Source: Chitinophaga vietnamensis (GTDB taxonomy: Bacteria; Bacteroidota; Bacteroidia; Chitinophagales; Chitinophagaceae). From it: a stretch of DNA of 64,000 bases. The DNA is taken from NCBI RefSeq assembly GCF_902167635.1, contig NZ_CABHMS010000003.1:434001-498000 (forward strand). Reading direction: 5' to 3'. Shown in pieces: positions 8,200 to 18,600 of this stretch. The number at the start of each line of letters is the position of its first letter. Position 1 is the first letter of the stretch. A program made the translations under genes and the position numbers. Under the pieces are notes generated by a model. It saw nothing but the letters and a program-made list of their open reading frames with translations, had not been told where the DNA came from and did no database searches.

Positions 8200-8493
8200 A
8201 TGGTTAAATTGCTGTCCTCCGGATTGATGCTGGTGCTTTTCCTGGCACTGATGCAGCCACAGGCTGGCTATGGGCGTGGCCCTGGCCTGACGCTGCCGGC
8301 AGACAGCGTGCCGCCGGTACGCACAAATCCGGCGGAGAAACCGGCAGAACCACTGTTACCGGAGATCAAGGAAGTACCTAAGTCGAGACGGCTCATCAAG
8401 CCGATGGCCATTCCTGCTCCGCTGCCCGTCAAAACAATAAAGATCATCAAACCAAAAATCATCACCCGCCCGATTATCGGGATCGGTGGGTAA
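8200..8493 (+). CDS. Small Pro/Ile/Lys-rich exported peptide
   Basis: 97 residues with an N-terminal hydrophobic stretch (LLSSGLMLVLFLALM) that looks like a signal peptide, followed by a proline-rich body. The tail repeats Ile-Lys/Ile-Pro motifs (KTIKIIKPKIITRP) and ends IIGIGG. I know no family. It stands first in a tight run of four genes (12, 4 and 2 bp gaps) with an outer-membrane protein and a two-component system, so it probably works in the same envelope function. A short Pro-rich spacer or a partner of the beta-barrel are possible roles; both are inference. Confidence 0.65.
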   Translation: MVKLLSSGLMLVLFLALMQPQAGYGRGPGLTLPADSVPPVRTNPAEKPAEPLLPEIKEVPKSRRLIKPMAIPAPLPVKTIKIIKPKIITRPIIGIGG

Positions 8494-8505
8494 AGAGAGC
8501 GTAAT

Positions 8506-9387
8506 ATGAGATATGCACTAATACTGCTCCTCACAGGGCTGTGCTATAGCACTGTGCAGGCGCAGACGCAGACTGACAGCACCAGCACGCAGACAGACAG
8601 CACACAGACGGAAAAACAGAAAGCGGTAACTTTTACACTGGGCGCGCAATATACTAACAATGCCAGCTACTACGGGCAAGCAGCGGCCAACAAGCTGCCC
8701 TACATCGCCGCCGTAGCCTCCGTACAACTGCGCTCAGGATTCTATTTCACCGGCACCGCCATCCGCCTGCTCAACGATTCAAATCATGTGGTATCCGCTT
8801 CGGCCGCCGGCGCCGGATTTACATTTCCCATAGGAAAGAAGCTGGTAGCGGATCTGAGCTATAGCCACACTTTCTACCCGGCCTATTCCGCTTTCCTGCA
8901 GGCAGCCAATCCGGATAATGCCGCCGCATCTTTGAAGTATAAATACTGGATGACCACCGGCATCAACGTAGATTATGCCTTCGGCAAACAGCAGGACATA
9001 TTCGCTACCTTCAGCACAGAGAAACAGATACAACTGGGCAGCATCGCTAAAAATAAAGACCTGATCACACTCACGCCCGCCATCAGCGTCGTTGCCGGTA
9101 CCCAGCATTTTTATGAAACATATGTACGGGAGAAAAGACTGAAAGATAGTTTGCTCGGACTGCCCATCCCCATCATACCGGGCGTTCCCGGCACTACCGA
9201 AACAGTAACGGCGGAGGCTACACGCTTCGACCTCTTGTCATATAACCTGAAAGTGCCGCTGGCCTATAACCGCGCGCATTATATGGTGGAAGTGGAATAC
9301 CAGCTGTCCCTGCTGAGCGATAAAGCCCTGTCAGGCGCCGGCACTACCAACTCTTTTGTAACCTGCAGTTTTTATTATCAGTTCTAA
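8506..9387 (+). CDS. Predicted outer-membrane beta-barrel protein
   Basis: 293 residues. A signal peptide (ending VQAQ) is followed by a Thr/Gln/Ser-rich linker of about 20 residues. The body has alternating hydrophobic strands rich in Tyr, Phe and Gly, and the protein ends in FYYQF. A C-terminal aromatic residue is typical of outer-membrane barrels. No enzyme motif is visible. It lies 12 bp after the Pro-rich peptide gene and 4 bp before the response regulator. It may be the sensed component or the output of the two-component system, but the sequence does not decide. Confidence 0.7.
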   Translation: MRYALILLLTGLCYSTVQAQTQTDSTSTQTDSTQTEKQKAVTFTLGAQYTNNASYYGQAAANKLPYIAAVASVQLRSGFYFTGTAIRLLNDSNHVVSASAAGAGFTFPIGKKLVADLSYSHTFYPAYSAFLQAANPDNAAASLKYKYWMTTGINVDYAFGKQQDIFATFSTEKQIQLGSIAKNKDLITLTPAISVVAGTQHFYETYVREKRLKDSLLGLPIPIIPGVPGTTETVTAEATRFDLLSYNLKVPLAYNRAHYMVEVEYQLSLLSDKALSGAGTTNSFVTCSFYYQF

Positions 9388-9391
9388 GCGC

Positions 9392-10066
9392 ATGAAAGTA
9401 TTGATCGTAGAAGATGAAAGGGCTATGGCCACCGAAATGGAAGCATTTCTCAAAAAAGCTTTCTATCGCTGCGATCTCGCCGCCAGCGCGCGGCAAGCTA
9501 TGGACAGGCTCGACGATAATCAATACGATTTCATTCTTCTCGATCTCGGCCTTCCTGATAAAGACGGCCTCGTATTGCTGCAAGAGATCCGTAAACAGCA
9601 ACCCGAGGCCGCCTGCATCATCCTCACCGCAAGAGGGCAGCTGGAAGACCGTATCCGCGGCCTCGACCTCGGCGCGGACGACTACCTGCCGAAACCCTTC
9701 TCCCTGCTGGAATTGCAGTCGCGCATGCAGGCAGTGGCCCGAAGGAAATTCGCCCTGCAGGATACGCTTATCCCACTCGGCGATTTTCAGGTAGACCTGC
9801 AAAAGAGAAGCGTGTTCTTCGAACAAACAGAGATCACCCTCTCCCGGAAAGAGTTCGACCTGCTCAGCTATATGCTGCTGCACAAGAACAGGCCGCTCAC
9901 CCGCATGCAGCTCAGCGAACATATCTGGGGCAATTATTCAGATGATGAATATGATTCGAATTATATTGATGTACATATCAAGAATATACGGAGAAAGCTG
10001 TCGGTCTACGCAGCGGTAGACTGGCTGCTTACCATCCGGCATGTGGGCTATAAAATAAAGATCTGA
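9392..10066 (+). CDS. OmpR/PhoB-family response regulator
   Basis: 224 residues. The receiver domain (about 1-115) has the acidic pair VEDE, the phospho-acceptor Asp51 in FILLDLGLPDKDG and the conserved Lys in DDYLPKPFSL. The C-terminal winged helix (about 130-224) ends TIRHVGYKI, typical of OmpR-type DNA-binding domains. It should be phosphorylated by the kinase encoded two bases downstream. Targets are unknown; autoregulation of this operon is plausible. Confidence 0.95.
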   Translation: MKVLIVEDERAMATEMEAFLKKAFYRCDLAASARQAMDRLDDNQYDFILLDLGLPDKDGLVLLQEIRKQQPEAACIILTARGQLEDRIRGLDLGADDYLPKPFSLLELQSRMQAVARRKFALQDTLIPLGDFQVDLQKRSVFFEQTEITLSRKEFDLLSYMLLHKNRPLTRMQLSEHIWGNYSDDEYDSNYIDVHIKNIRRKLSVYAAVDWLLTIRHVGYKIKI

Positions 10067-10068
10067 GC

Positions 10069-11424
10069 GTGAAACTATTTACCAAGCTGACACTGTTTAT
10101 TACCTTGTCGAAAATGGCTATAGCCGTGCTTTTCGTACTGCTGTTGCCTGCATTGATCGGTGGGATCGCTTTCCGCTACAATGATTTTTACCTGCGCGAA
10201 CAAAAGAAAAAAGTCATGCAGGAAATTCAGTTGCACGGCATCGATACCTACCTGCAAGGGGAAGAGACCTATGGCAGCTACACCATGCTCAAAGAAGAAT
10301 ACATCTCCCTCGAGCCCGCCCTCAAAGTGTTTCCTGATACTATTGCCACACTGCCACGTGTGGTGGAACAGGATACGCTGACCTACCGGGTGCTCAGTCA
10401 TGTGTTCCATTACCAAAACAAAAACTACCTGCTCGAAGTAGGCAAAACGATGGCCACCATCAACCAGTACAACCGGCCTTTACAACGCGTGGCCCTATAC
10501 GTACTGGGGGCGCTGATCGTGCTCACGATCCTGGTCGACCTGGTATTCACAAGGCTGCTGCTAAAGCCGCTGGACCTCATCATCCGCACACGGCTGTTGC
10601 ACCGCCGCTTCCCTTTCCGGGAGCAGGGGCCGCCTGTGAAAACCTCCACCACCGATTTCAAATACCTCGACGACTCGCTGGTGGAGCTCATGAACAAAGT
10701 GAACGAAGCCTTCGAAAAGGAACGGGAATTTACCTCCAACGCTTCGCATGAACTGATGACGCCCATCAGTATCCTGCAAACAAAAATGGAGAACCTCATG
10801 ACCGACGAACAGGACGAAGAACTGCAAAAGCACATCATGGGCATGATGCGCACCCTGCACCGCCTGAAGAAAATCGTACAGTCGTTACTGTTAATATCCC
10901 GTATCGAGAACGACCAGTTCCCGAAAGAAGACAAAGTGTCTATACCCGCGCTGGTGGCGGAAGTGATGGAAGAACTGGAACATCGCCTTGAAGAAAAAGG
11001 GTTGCAGTTTTCAGTGGAGTTCCCCAGGCCGGTAGAAGTACCGCACCTCAATCATGATCTTATCTTTCAACTGCTATACAACCTGCTCAACAATGCCATC
11101 CGCTATAACAAGGAAGGCGGCAGCATCCGGGTGAGCGGCCTTTTGCTCCCTGATGCCTATGAACTACGTATAGCCGATACCGGTATCGGCATACAGGCGC
11201 AGGAGCTGGGCACTATCTTTCATCGTTTCAAAAAAGTGGCGAGAACTGCTGAAGAAGGCTATGGGCTGGGGCTTTCCATCGCCAATACCATCGCGCAGTA
11301 TCATGATATCCGTATCAGCGTGGAGTCGGAAGCAGGGAAAGGGAGTGTGTTTATAGTGCGTTTCCCTTACAATGAAACTCCCCCGCAGCCAGGCCACAGG
11401 GGAGCAAATGCAAGAATAAGGTAA
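10069..11424 (+). CDS. Membrane sensor histidine kinase
   Basis: 451 residues with a GTG start two bases after the response-regulator stop. One membrane helix lies near residues 10-35 and a second near 138-160, leaving a periplasmic loop of about 100 residues as the sensor. There is no clear HAMP match after the second helix. The HisKA motif is SHELMTPISIL. The ATPase domain shows NLLNNAIRYN (N box), ADTGIGI (G1) and YGLGLSIAN (G2). It is the cognate partner of the preceding regulator. The signal is unknown. Confidence 0.95.
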   Translation: MKLFTKLTLFITLSKMAIAVLFVLLLPALIGGIAFRYNDFYLREQKKKVMQEIQLHGIDTYLQGEETYGSYTMLKEEYISLEPALKVFPDTIATLPRVVEQDTLTYRVLSHVFHYQNKNYLLEVGKTMATINQYNRPLQRVALYVLGALIVLTILVDLVFTRLLLKPLDLIIRTRLLHRRFPFREQGPPVKTSTTDFKYLDDSLVELMNKVNEAFEKEREFTSNASHELMTPISILQTKMENLMTDEQDEELQKHIMGMMRTLHRLKKIVQSLLLISRIENDQFPKEDKVSIPALVAEVMEELEHRLEEKGLQFSVEFPRPVEVPHLNHDLIFQLLYNLLNNAIRYNKEGGSIRVSGLLLPDAYELRIADTGIGIQAQELGTIFHRFKKVARTAEEGYGLGLSIANTIAQYHDIRISVESEAGKGSVFIVRFPYNETPPQPGHRGANARIR

Positions 11425-11478
11425 ATGATAAAATACTGTCCCCGTCACCGAGCAATGGCAGGGATAGTATAGGGTATA

Positions 11479-13128
11479 TTATTTCTTCGGATAGAGCTTG
11501 TAAAAACTAACGCCATGAACATAATCCTTGGTACCCCGGCAGAAATATACCGCGCCGGATTTATCCTGGCCGATCAATCCTGCATCTGAAAAATTCACCC
11601 ACTTGGCCAGCCCGGTACGCTGGTTTTGTGCGGAAGGCGCGCTGCTGGCAACGGTCGCCGCTATTTCAGTACCAGCATAACAATAAGCGCTGTTGTGCAT
11701 AAGATCATAAGCCGTAAGTGAGGGATTGGCGCCCAGCAAGGTGCCGTCGTTCAGGCATAGCAGGCTGTTGAAGCGATAGAAAGGATCTGGCTGCGGGATG
11801 CCAATGTTGCCGGTACGCTTGTAGTTCGGATCGGTTTCGAAAGACTGGAATACAAAGGTTTTCTGCTGATGGCCGTTCTTTATTTGATTTACCATCACGA
11901 TTTCTTCAATATCAAACTGGCCAAGCCGGTAGTTGTTAAGGTCAGGATTCGTATAGCCATACAGGTATTGGCCGGCAAAATCAACGAAGAAATAACCGAG
12001 GAAAACCGGTGCGCCGGGTGTAGGGTACTGGCTTTGCGCAGAAATGATGCCAGTGACCCTGTTGCCAGCATCCAGTTTGCAAACATAGTTGTAACAAGAG
12101 CTCTGGAACATGTCAAAGCCGTTAATACCAGAGATGATGGCGTTATGCCAATAGCGCCGGCTATAGGCATTGGAGACAGGTGAATAGTAATTGGTGAAAT
12201 AAAGGTTATGGTTAATATCCGTTGTGAGGTTGCGCGCCACTATCTTCACCTGTGCCACAGGGCCTTCGTAATGAAGCCCGCTTTCCGTCACGTCGTTCCG
12301 CTTCATCACCAGTGTACGGCTGATAGTATTTACCTTTTGGGTGCGGAGGTCCATCTTGCAGAGGCGGAAGATGTAGCTGGCGGCGGTATCTGCGTTGTTC
12401 TCGCTGGTCTCCGCGGAAAAATACAGCAGGTCGCCATCATATGAAATGGTGCTGCCCATAATGGTACTGATACTGAAAGCCGTATTGCTGTCGTCGGTGA
12501 AGGCATCGCCAGGCTGTATCACTTTTTTTACCTGTGCATTGGCCATTTTGTAGATGCCATACGGGTTATCGAACCAGATATTGCCATTGCCATCACTATG
12601 TACGGAGCGCACCTGGAGGAAATTTTTTTGTGATAGCAGCTTCACATTTTCCGGTATCCAGTTCACCAGTGAGTCTACCCACAAGGTAGTATCCGTGCGT
12701 GCATTACCGGCCTGGAAATAGGTGATGTTCAAAGGAGGACCATCGATCGTAATGCCGTTAGCAGTAAGGCTTACCGGCCTGCGTGCGCCGATGCCCATAT
12801 CTTTTGTGATCACGAAGCGAACCACATCCACCTCCGGTTGCGGATTATAGGTGGTGTATATTGCCGCTACCTTCATGGTGTCGATGATCGTCGCCGGCAC
12901 GCCGCCTATTTTGATCGCAGTGCCAGGCAGATAGGGAAACAGGCGTCCCACAAAGATGGCTGTATCGCCTACGGCCAATGAGCCAGGGTAGGACCAGTTC
13001 AGCCGGCGGCTGTTGAGATGATCTGCCAGCCAGGGCTGGTTACTCACCATTGTGGCGTGGTCGTCCACCTTCTTGCAGGCAGGCGCAATAAGTAGCAACA
13101 GCAGAATATATGATAATAATGGTTTCAT
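11479..13128 (-). CDS. TIG-like/beta-propeller-like lipoprotein, paralogue 2
   Basis: About 549 residues from the ATG at 13128; the frame open upstream is not coding, because a lipoprotein signal begins here (MKPLLSYILLLLLIAPAC, Cys18 then KKVDD). An N-terminal region (about 45-130) looks like an IPT/TIG domain. The rest has repeated short strands around DGNGNIWFDNPYGIYK, suggesting a propeller-like fold. It is a close tandem paralogue of the upstream gene (13187-14845), collinear throughout. The locus has a SusC-type receptor but no SusD, so these lipoproteins may do the surface ligand-capture job. That role is inference. Confidence 0.75.
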   Translation of the reverse strand: MKPLLSYILLLLLIAPACKKVDDHATMVSNQPWLADHLNSRRLNWSYPGSLAVGDTAIFVGRLFPYLPGTAIKIGGVPATIIDTMKVAAIYTTYNPQPEVDVVRFVITKDMGIGARRPVSLTANGITIDGPPLNITYFQAGNARTDTTLWVDSLVNWIPENVKLLSQKNFLQVRSVHSDGNGNIWFDNPYGIYKMANAQVKKVIQPGDAFTDDSNTAFSISTIMGSTISYDGDLLYFSAETSENNADTAASYIFRLCKMDLRTQKVNTISRTLVMKRNDVTESGLHYEGPVAQVKIVARNLTTDINHNLYFTNYYSPVSNAYSRRYWHNAIISGINGFDMFQSSCYNYVCKLDAGNRVTGIISAQSQYPTPGAPVFLGYFFVDFAGQYLYGYTNPDLNNYRLGQFDIEEIVMVNQIKNGHQQKTFVFQSFETDPNYKRTGNIGIPQPDPFYRFNSLLCLNDGTLLGANPSLTAYDLMHNSAYCYAGTEIAATVASSAPSAQNQRTGLAKWVNFSDAGLIGQDKSGAVYFCRGTKDYVHGVSFYKLYPKK

Positions 13129-13148
13129 AAATTGGGATTTAAGCAAAA

Positions 13149-13176
13149 ACTCCCCCGCAGCAGGGTGCGGAGGAGT
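13149..13176 (-). terminator. Hairpin between the two TIG-like paralogues
   Basis: ACTCCCCCGCA and TGCGGAGGAGT form an 11-bp stem with one mismatch, in the 58-bp gap between the paralogues. No long U-run follows, so it may be a partial terminator or an mRNA-stabilising end. Confidence 0.45.
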
Positions 13177-13186
13177 GTATAGGTTA

Positions 13187-14845
13187 TCAACGTTTTTTGG
13201 GATAGAGCTTGTAAAAGGTAACGCCATTGGTGTAATCACTGGCACCCCGGCAGTAATACACAACACCGGATTTGTCTTGACCTATCAGCGAGGCATCTGA
13301 AAAATCCACCCACTTGGCCAGCCCGGTATGCTGGTTTTGCGCCGGTGGCGCAGAGCCGGTCGGATCGGAGCCCGTTTCGGTACCGGCGTAACAGTAAGCG
13401 CTATGATTTGTGAAATCATAAACAGTGAGCGAGTAATTAACTCCCAGCATGGTACCGTCATTCAAGCATATCAGGTTGTTGAGGAAAGTCGTAGGATCGG
13501 GCGTCGGAATACCAATGTTGCCGGTCAGCTTGTACCTTTTGTCCGTTTCAAACGACTGGAATACAAATCCTGATTGCTGGAAGCCATTCTTTTGCTCGCT
13601 CACCATTCCGCCTTCTACGATATCAAACTGGCCAAGCCGGTAGTTGTTAAAATCGGGATTCGTATAGCCGTACAAGTATTGGCCGGCAAAGTCGTTGAAG
13701 AAATAACCCAGGAAAACCGGCGAACCTGGCAGCACATAATTGCTCTGTGCAGAGATGATACCCGTGATCCTGCCGCCTACATCCAGTTTACAAACATAGT
13801 TGTAGCAAGATTGCTGGATCAGGTCAAATCCCATGGCACCCGTGATAACGTTGTCGTGCCAATAAGGGCGGTCATACTGGTTGGAGGCCGGTGAGTAGTA
13901 ATTGGTGAAATAGAGGCTGCCATTGATATCTGTAGACAGGTTGCGCGCCACTATTTTCACTTGCGCCACCGGGCCTTCATAGTGAAGGCCGCTTTCCACT
14001 GTTGCGCTCTGTTGTTTCAGGACAAGGGTGCGGCTGATAGTACTAAGCTGTCGTGTGTTAACATCCATTTTACAGATCCTGAAAATATAGTTGGCCACGG
14101 TATCCGCGTTGTTTTCACTGGTTTCTGCGGAGAAATAGAGCGTGTTGCCATCATAGGAAACGGCGCTGCCCAGTACTGTCAATAGTTTGAAAGCAGTGTT
14201 GCCGGCATCGGTGAGGGCATCGCCAGGCTTCAGCACTTTCTTTACCTGCGCATTGGCTACTTCGTATATGCCGTAAGGGTTATCGAACCAGATATTGCCA
14301 TCGCCATCACTATGGATGGAGCGCACTAGCAGGGAATTGTTTTGTGATAATTGATTCACATTATCCGGTACCCAGTTTACCAGTGGATCTGCCCACAGGG
14401 TGGTATCTGTGCGCGCAGTACCTGCCTGGAAATAAGTAATGTTCAGCGGCGGCCCGTCGATTGTAACACCATTAGCGGTAACGCTTACAGGCCTGCGGGC
14501 GCCAACGCCCATGTCTTTTGTGATCAGGAAGCGGATCACATCCACTTGCGGTTGCTGTTGGTAGGAAGTATAGATTGGCGCTATCTTCATCGTGTCGATG
14601 ATCTTCACGGGTATGCCGCCCACCTCGATCGTTGTACCAGCCTGATAAGGAAACAAGCGTCCTACCAATACGGCGGTATCGCCTACGGCTAGTGAAGCGG
14701 GATATACCCAGTTCAGCCGGCGGCTGCTGAAATTGTCTGCCAGCCAGGGTTGGCTATTCACCATGGCTGCATGATCATCTACCTTTTTACAAGCAGGCGC
14801 AATTAGCAGTAGCAAGAGGAGATATGATAATAATTGTTTTGCCAT
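13187..14845 (-). CDS. TIG-like/beta-propeller-like lipoprotein, paralogue 1
   Basis: 552 residues. A lipoprotein signal (LLLLLLIAPACKK, Cys19) is followed by VDDHAAMVN, acidic residues close to the lipidated Cys as in surface-exported Bacteroidota lipoproteins. The architecture matches the downstream paralogue: TIG-like N-terminal region, then a repeat-rich body with DGDGNIWFDNPYGIYEVANA. The body aligns with paralogue 2 almost without gaps, and DNA identity is visibly high over long stretches, so the duplication looks recent. It lies two bases after the DUF4397-like gene in the susC operon. Confidence 0.75.
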   Translation of the reverse strand: MAKQLLSYLLLLLLIAPACKKVDDHAAMVNSQPWLADNFSSRRLNWVYPASLAVGDTAVLVGRLFPYQAGTTIEVGGIPVKIIDTMKIAPIYTSYQQQPQVDVIRFLITKDMGVGARRPVSVTANGVTIDGPPLNITYFQAGTARTDTTLWADPLVNWVPDNVNQLSQNNSLLVRSIHSDGDGNIWFDNPYGIYEVANAQVKKVLKPGDALTDAGNTAFKLLTVLGSAVSYDGNTLYFSAETSENNADTVANYIFRICKMDVNTRQLSTISRTLVLKQQSATVESGLHYEGPVAQVKIVARNLSTDINGSLYFTNYYSPASNQYDRPYWHDNVITGAMGFDLIQQSCYNYVCKLDVGGRITGIISAQSNYVLPGSPVFLGYFFNDFAGQYLYGYTNPDFNNYRLGQFDIVEGGMVSEQKNGFQQSGFVFQSFETDKRYKLTGNIGIPTPDPTTFLNNLICLNDGTMLGVNYSLTVYDFTNHSAYCYAGTETGSDPTGSAPPAQNQHTGLAKWVDFSDASLIGQDKSGVVYYCRGASDYTNGVTFYKLYPKKR

Positions 14846-14847
14846 GT

Positions 14848-15681
14848 TTAGAAGTTTTTGATCGGAGCGATGGAGAAATTACTGGAGATGCCCACCGTAC
14901 GGCCGCTCGCACGGTCTTTATAACTGGCCGGCGCCCCGCTGCCATAGCCGCTGATCACCAGCGTATAGGCATGACCGGGCACTACTTCTACTGATGTGCG
15001 TGCCAGGAAGTGGGAGGTGTCTCCCGGCTGATAAACTTTCACTTTCAGTGTATCCATGCGCGTTATATCCAGCGGAATGAACGGCGTATGGTCGCCATAG
15101 TGGGTGCTGGCGGGCAATGCAGCAGGTATCGTCTTATTGATCGTGATGAACACATCGCCATCAGTAGGGTTCAGGTTCACGATGCGCAAACCAATTTTGC
15201 CATCGGCAGGCGTGAAGGCATCGTTGACCATCAGCATACGGTAGCTGCCCAGACTGTCGGCATAGAACACGGTGGCGGCGCGGTCATTGCTCAGTTGCAC
15301 AGCGCTGCTGTCCAGGATGGTTTTGGAAGTATCCAGCAGGTAAAGCCGGTGCGTACCGGCAGTGAACCGCATATAGCTGATCCATTGTGTACGCATGGCA
15401 AGCGGGTATGCGTAACCGTAGTTGACAGGATTCCAGAAGTACGGATATTTTGCATCCTGCATATCGATGCGGGGCGTATAGGTCGTGTCGCGACTATCGA
15501 CCAGTATCATATTGCCGCGCGGGTTGACAGTGGATTGTCCGATCAAAGCATAGGACGCATTATAGAAATTGATCTGCGCAGCTGCTTGCTGCTGCTCCCA
15601 GCCCATGTCTACCTCTTTTTTGCAGGCGCTCAGCCATAGCAGCAGGCAACAACACCATCCTGTTATTTGAAAAAAACGCAT
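14848..15681 (-). CDS. DUF4397-like lipoprotein
   Basis: About 277 residues from the ATG at 15681, chosen because the lipoprotein signal starts here (MRFFQITGWCCCLLLWLSAC, Cys20, then KKEVD). Two repeats can be seen, one around AQINFYNASYALIG and one around GLRIVNLNPTDGDVFITIN, each with the opening of a DUF4397 beta-sandwich. DUF4397 proteins are extracellular and poorly understood. The gene follows susC with a 10-bp gap and precedes the TIG-like genes, so the three lipoproteins probably assemble with the receptor at the cell surface. Confidence 0.7.
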   Translation of the reverse strand: MRFFQITGWCCCLLLWLSACKKEVDMGWEQQQAAAQINFYNASYALIGQSTVNPRGNMILVDSRDTTYTPRIDMQDAKYPYFWNPVNYGYAYPLAMRTQWISYMRFTAGTHRLYLLDTSKTILDSSAVQLSNDRAATVFYADSLGSYRMLMVNDAFTPADGKIGLRIVNLNPTDGDVFITINKTIPAALPASTHYGDHTPFIPLDITRMDTLKVKVYQPGDTSHFLARTSVEVVPGHAYTLVISGYGSGAPASYKDRASGRTVGISSNFSIAPIKNF

Positions 15682-15691
15682 ATGATATTGA

Positions 15692-18600
15692 TTAGAATGC
15701 ATAAGTGAATTGTAAGAGCAGATACCTGCCCGGTTTATATTTTGTGTAGATATTATCACCTGCGAAATATGTCAGGTTATTTGATCCGGTCAGGGGATAT
15801 TCTTTGTCGTAGCGCTGGTTATAGTTATGATCTTCAATGATGCGGTATTCCTGGTCCAACAGGTTTTGAATGCTGAGTTTCAGCTGCAGCGATTTCACGA
15901 GCCTTTGCGTGATGGAGAGATCCAGCAGGTGCATGGGCAGCTGCAAGAGGTCCGGACGGGTATACGCATCGGTGGCGGTGGTGTCGGAAGGCGTGCGCGT
16001 GCTCTTGGCATAGATGCGCGGGCCATTCACGTTATACACCAAGCCGATCTTGGTGCCGCTGGCAACGTTTTCATAAAAGAGACCGGTGTTGAAGATGTAA
16101 GGCGACTGCCCCTGCAGCGGTCCTCCAGGCTTGTGTAAAGTATCGGTAGCGTAATCGTTGTTGAATTTGCGGCGGATCGTTTCACTTTTGATAACAGAGC
16201 CATTGAATACGAACGACAGATGGCGGAAGAGATTACCTGGAATAAAAGAGAGGCTCTTCTTTACTTCTGCCTCCAGGCCCCACAGGCGGCCACTGACAGA
16301 GTTGTCATACGTAATGTTCGTGAAGCTGAAAAGATCGGCTACGGTGCTGCTGGTAATTTCGTTGCGCATCTTTTCAATGGGATGATCGAGGTATTTGTAA
16401 AATGCGCCGATGTTGAACATCTCACTGTGGTTATTGCGTGGATAGAATTCTGCACGGAGGTCGTAGTTGTCGATCACCGCGGTCACCACATGTGCATTAC
16501 CTGTGATCACTTCGTTGTTCAGAAAATCAAAATCACCATAGGGCGTGAGCTCGCGAAAATCGGGGCGGTTCACGGTACGACCGTAGCTACCGCGTATCAC
16601 GATGGTACTGTCGGGCTGATAGCTGGCATTGAAGGAAGGCAGTATGATCGTTTTCTTTTTATCGATGTTCACTGCTTCAACGGAGCTGCCGCCTTCCGCG
16701 CCTGGCTTGGCGCCTGCAAGTCTCTGCCGGTCATATTCTCCGCGTAGGCCCACATTGAAAGTGAAATGCCTGCCGGCCTTCCAGTCGCCCATCAGGTAAA
16801 AAGCATTGTATTGCTCGCTGGCGATATAGGCGTCGGTAGGCGCGGTGGCGTCATACACCGCGAGGCCCGTGCCATCTGCCGGGAAATAATGCGTGGACCA
16901 TACTTTCGACAGATCCTCCGGACGGAACTGCACCAGCGGCAGATTCGTATAGCCGTAACCGGTATTCCAGTTCAGATCGCCATAAGGCCCCTGGTATTCT
17001 TCCGTTGCCAGGCCCGCCCTGTTCACCCGGAAGAAGCGGCGTCCTACCTGCCGCGTCTTGAAAAGCTCATAGCCACCGGCTTTCAGGGTGAATGAGGGGG
17101 AGAGATGAAAGGTATAGTCAAGGGATGCATTATACACCTGTTCGAGGCTCTTGATAAAAAGACGGGAGATCATGCCGGAATGTATATCATCCGCGCCGCC
17201 ATTGGAACCTAATGCTGTCCACGCAGTGCTGTCTACCGTAATGGGATACCGCATACCGAAATGACTGATACGCATATCGGGAATGCTTTGCAGGTCGTGC
17301 GTGTAGCCTATGTTCCATTCCAGTTGCTGCCGGTCGTCTTTCAACTGGTGTACGCCGTTCAGGTTGCCGGAATACAGCAAACGTTGCTGGAAGGAGAGGA
17401 AATAATCCTGTTTGAAAGTGCCTGTACGGTAATATTCCGGTAAGGTATTGGGCCGGGTATGGTCAATACTGGTCTGTCTTTTCCCGTCATTCACAAAAAA
17501 ATTCCGGAAGGAAATGCTGTTCTTGTCGTTCAGCTTCAGGGTGAGATTTTCCAATACGTTGATCTTGCCGGTTTCTGTCGTCTGCTCGCTGTTGGTGATG
17601 CGATTCTTGTCGCCAAATGCCTGCCCGGGATCGGTGAGGGTGATGACATCTGCATTGGTGTTGCCGCGCTGACGGTAGATATCAAAGGCCGTAGTTTCTT
17701 TGGTGTAGGTGAGAGAGGTGAGATCGTACAACCGCGCCCTGCCCAGTTTCCAGCTATTGTAATAGTTGGCAAAGAGTTGCAGGTCGGGCAGACTGTAGCG
17801 CTTACCGGGCGATAAGGTAGTGTTGAAACCTTTGAGATAGTCTTCGTTTGATACGCCATTCACCCGGCGGTTGCTTTCAAACACGCCAGGGGAGAAGGCC
17901 GGCAGCTTGCGACCGCCATCATCGAATCCCAGGAAATCATATTTACCGCCATTATAACTATTGATATTGGTGAAATGAGAACCCTCGCGGGCAGCCGCTT
18001 GTACGCCGATATCAAAATGTTTCACCGGCATCGCATTTTTCGTATATACTTTCACGGCGGCGCCGGCGTAATCGGCTACAAGGTCCGCCACCGGCGATTT
18101 GTACACAAGTATCTTGTCGATCACACTGCTGGGCAGCAGGTCGTACGCAAATGCCTTGTTGAATAATTCAGTGGATGGCGCAAGGTTGCTGTTGAGATAG
18201 GTGAGATTATATCGTTCATTCATCCCGCGTACCACGATGAAGCGGTCATCTACTACGGTTACGCCGGAAATGCGCTTTACAATTTCGGCTGCGTTGCGGT
18301 CGGCAGTTTTGGAGATCAATTCGCTGGAGATACCGGAAACCACGCCGGTAGCGCCTTTGATCTCCTGCACCAGCTGTTGCTCGGTACTGTGCGTAACGGC
18401 TCTTACCTTACGGGGGCCGCTACCTATAATCACTTCTTTCAAAGAGCCGCCGCTCTGCATCTTTACGTCATAGGCGGCTGTGCGGCCGCTCTCCACCTGC
18501 ACTTTGGACAATACTGCACGTTGATAACCGATATAAGTTACCACAAGCGTGTACGTATTGGCGGGCACCTCCGGCAATTGGTAATAGCCTTTGTTGTCAG

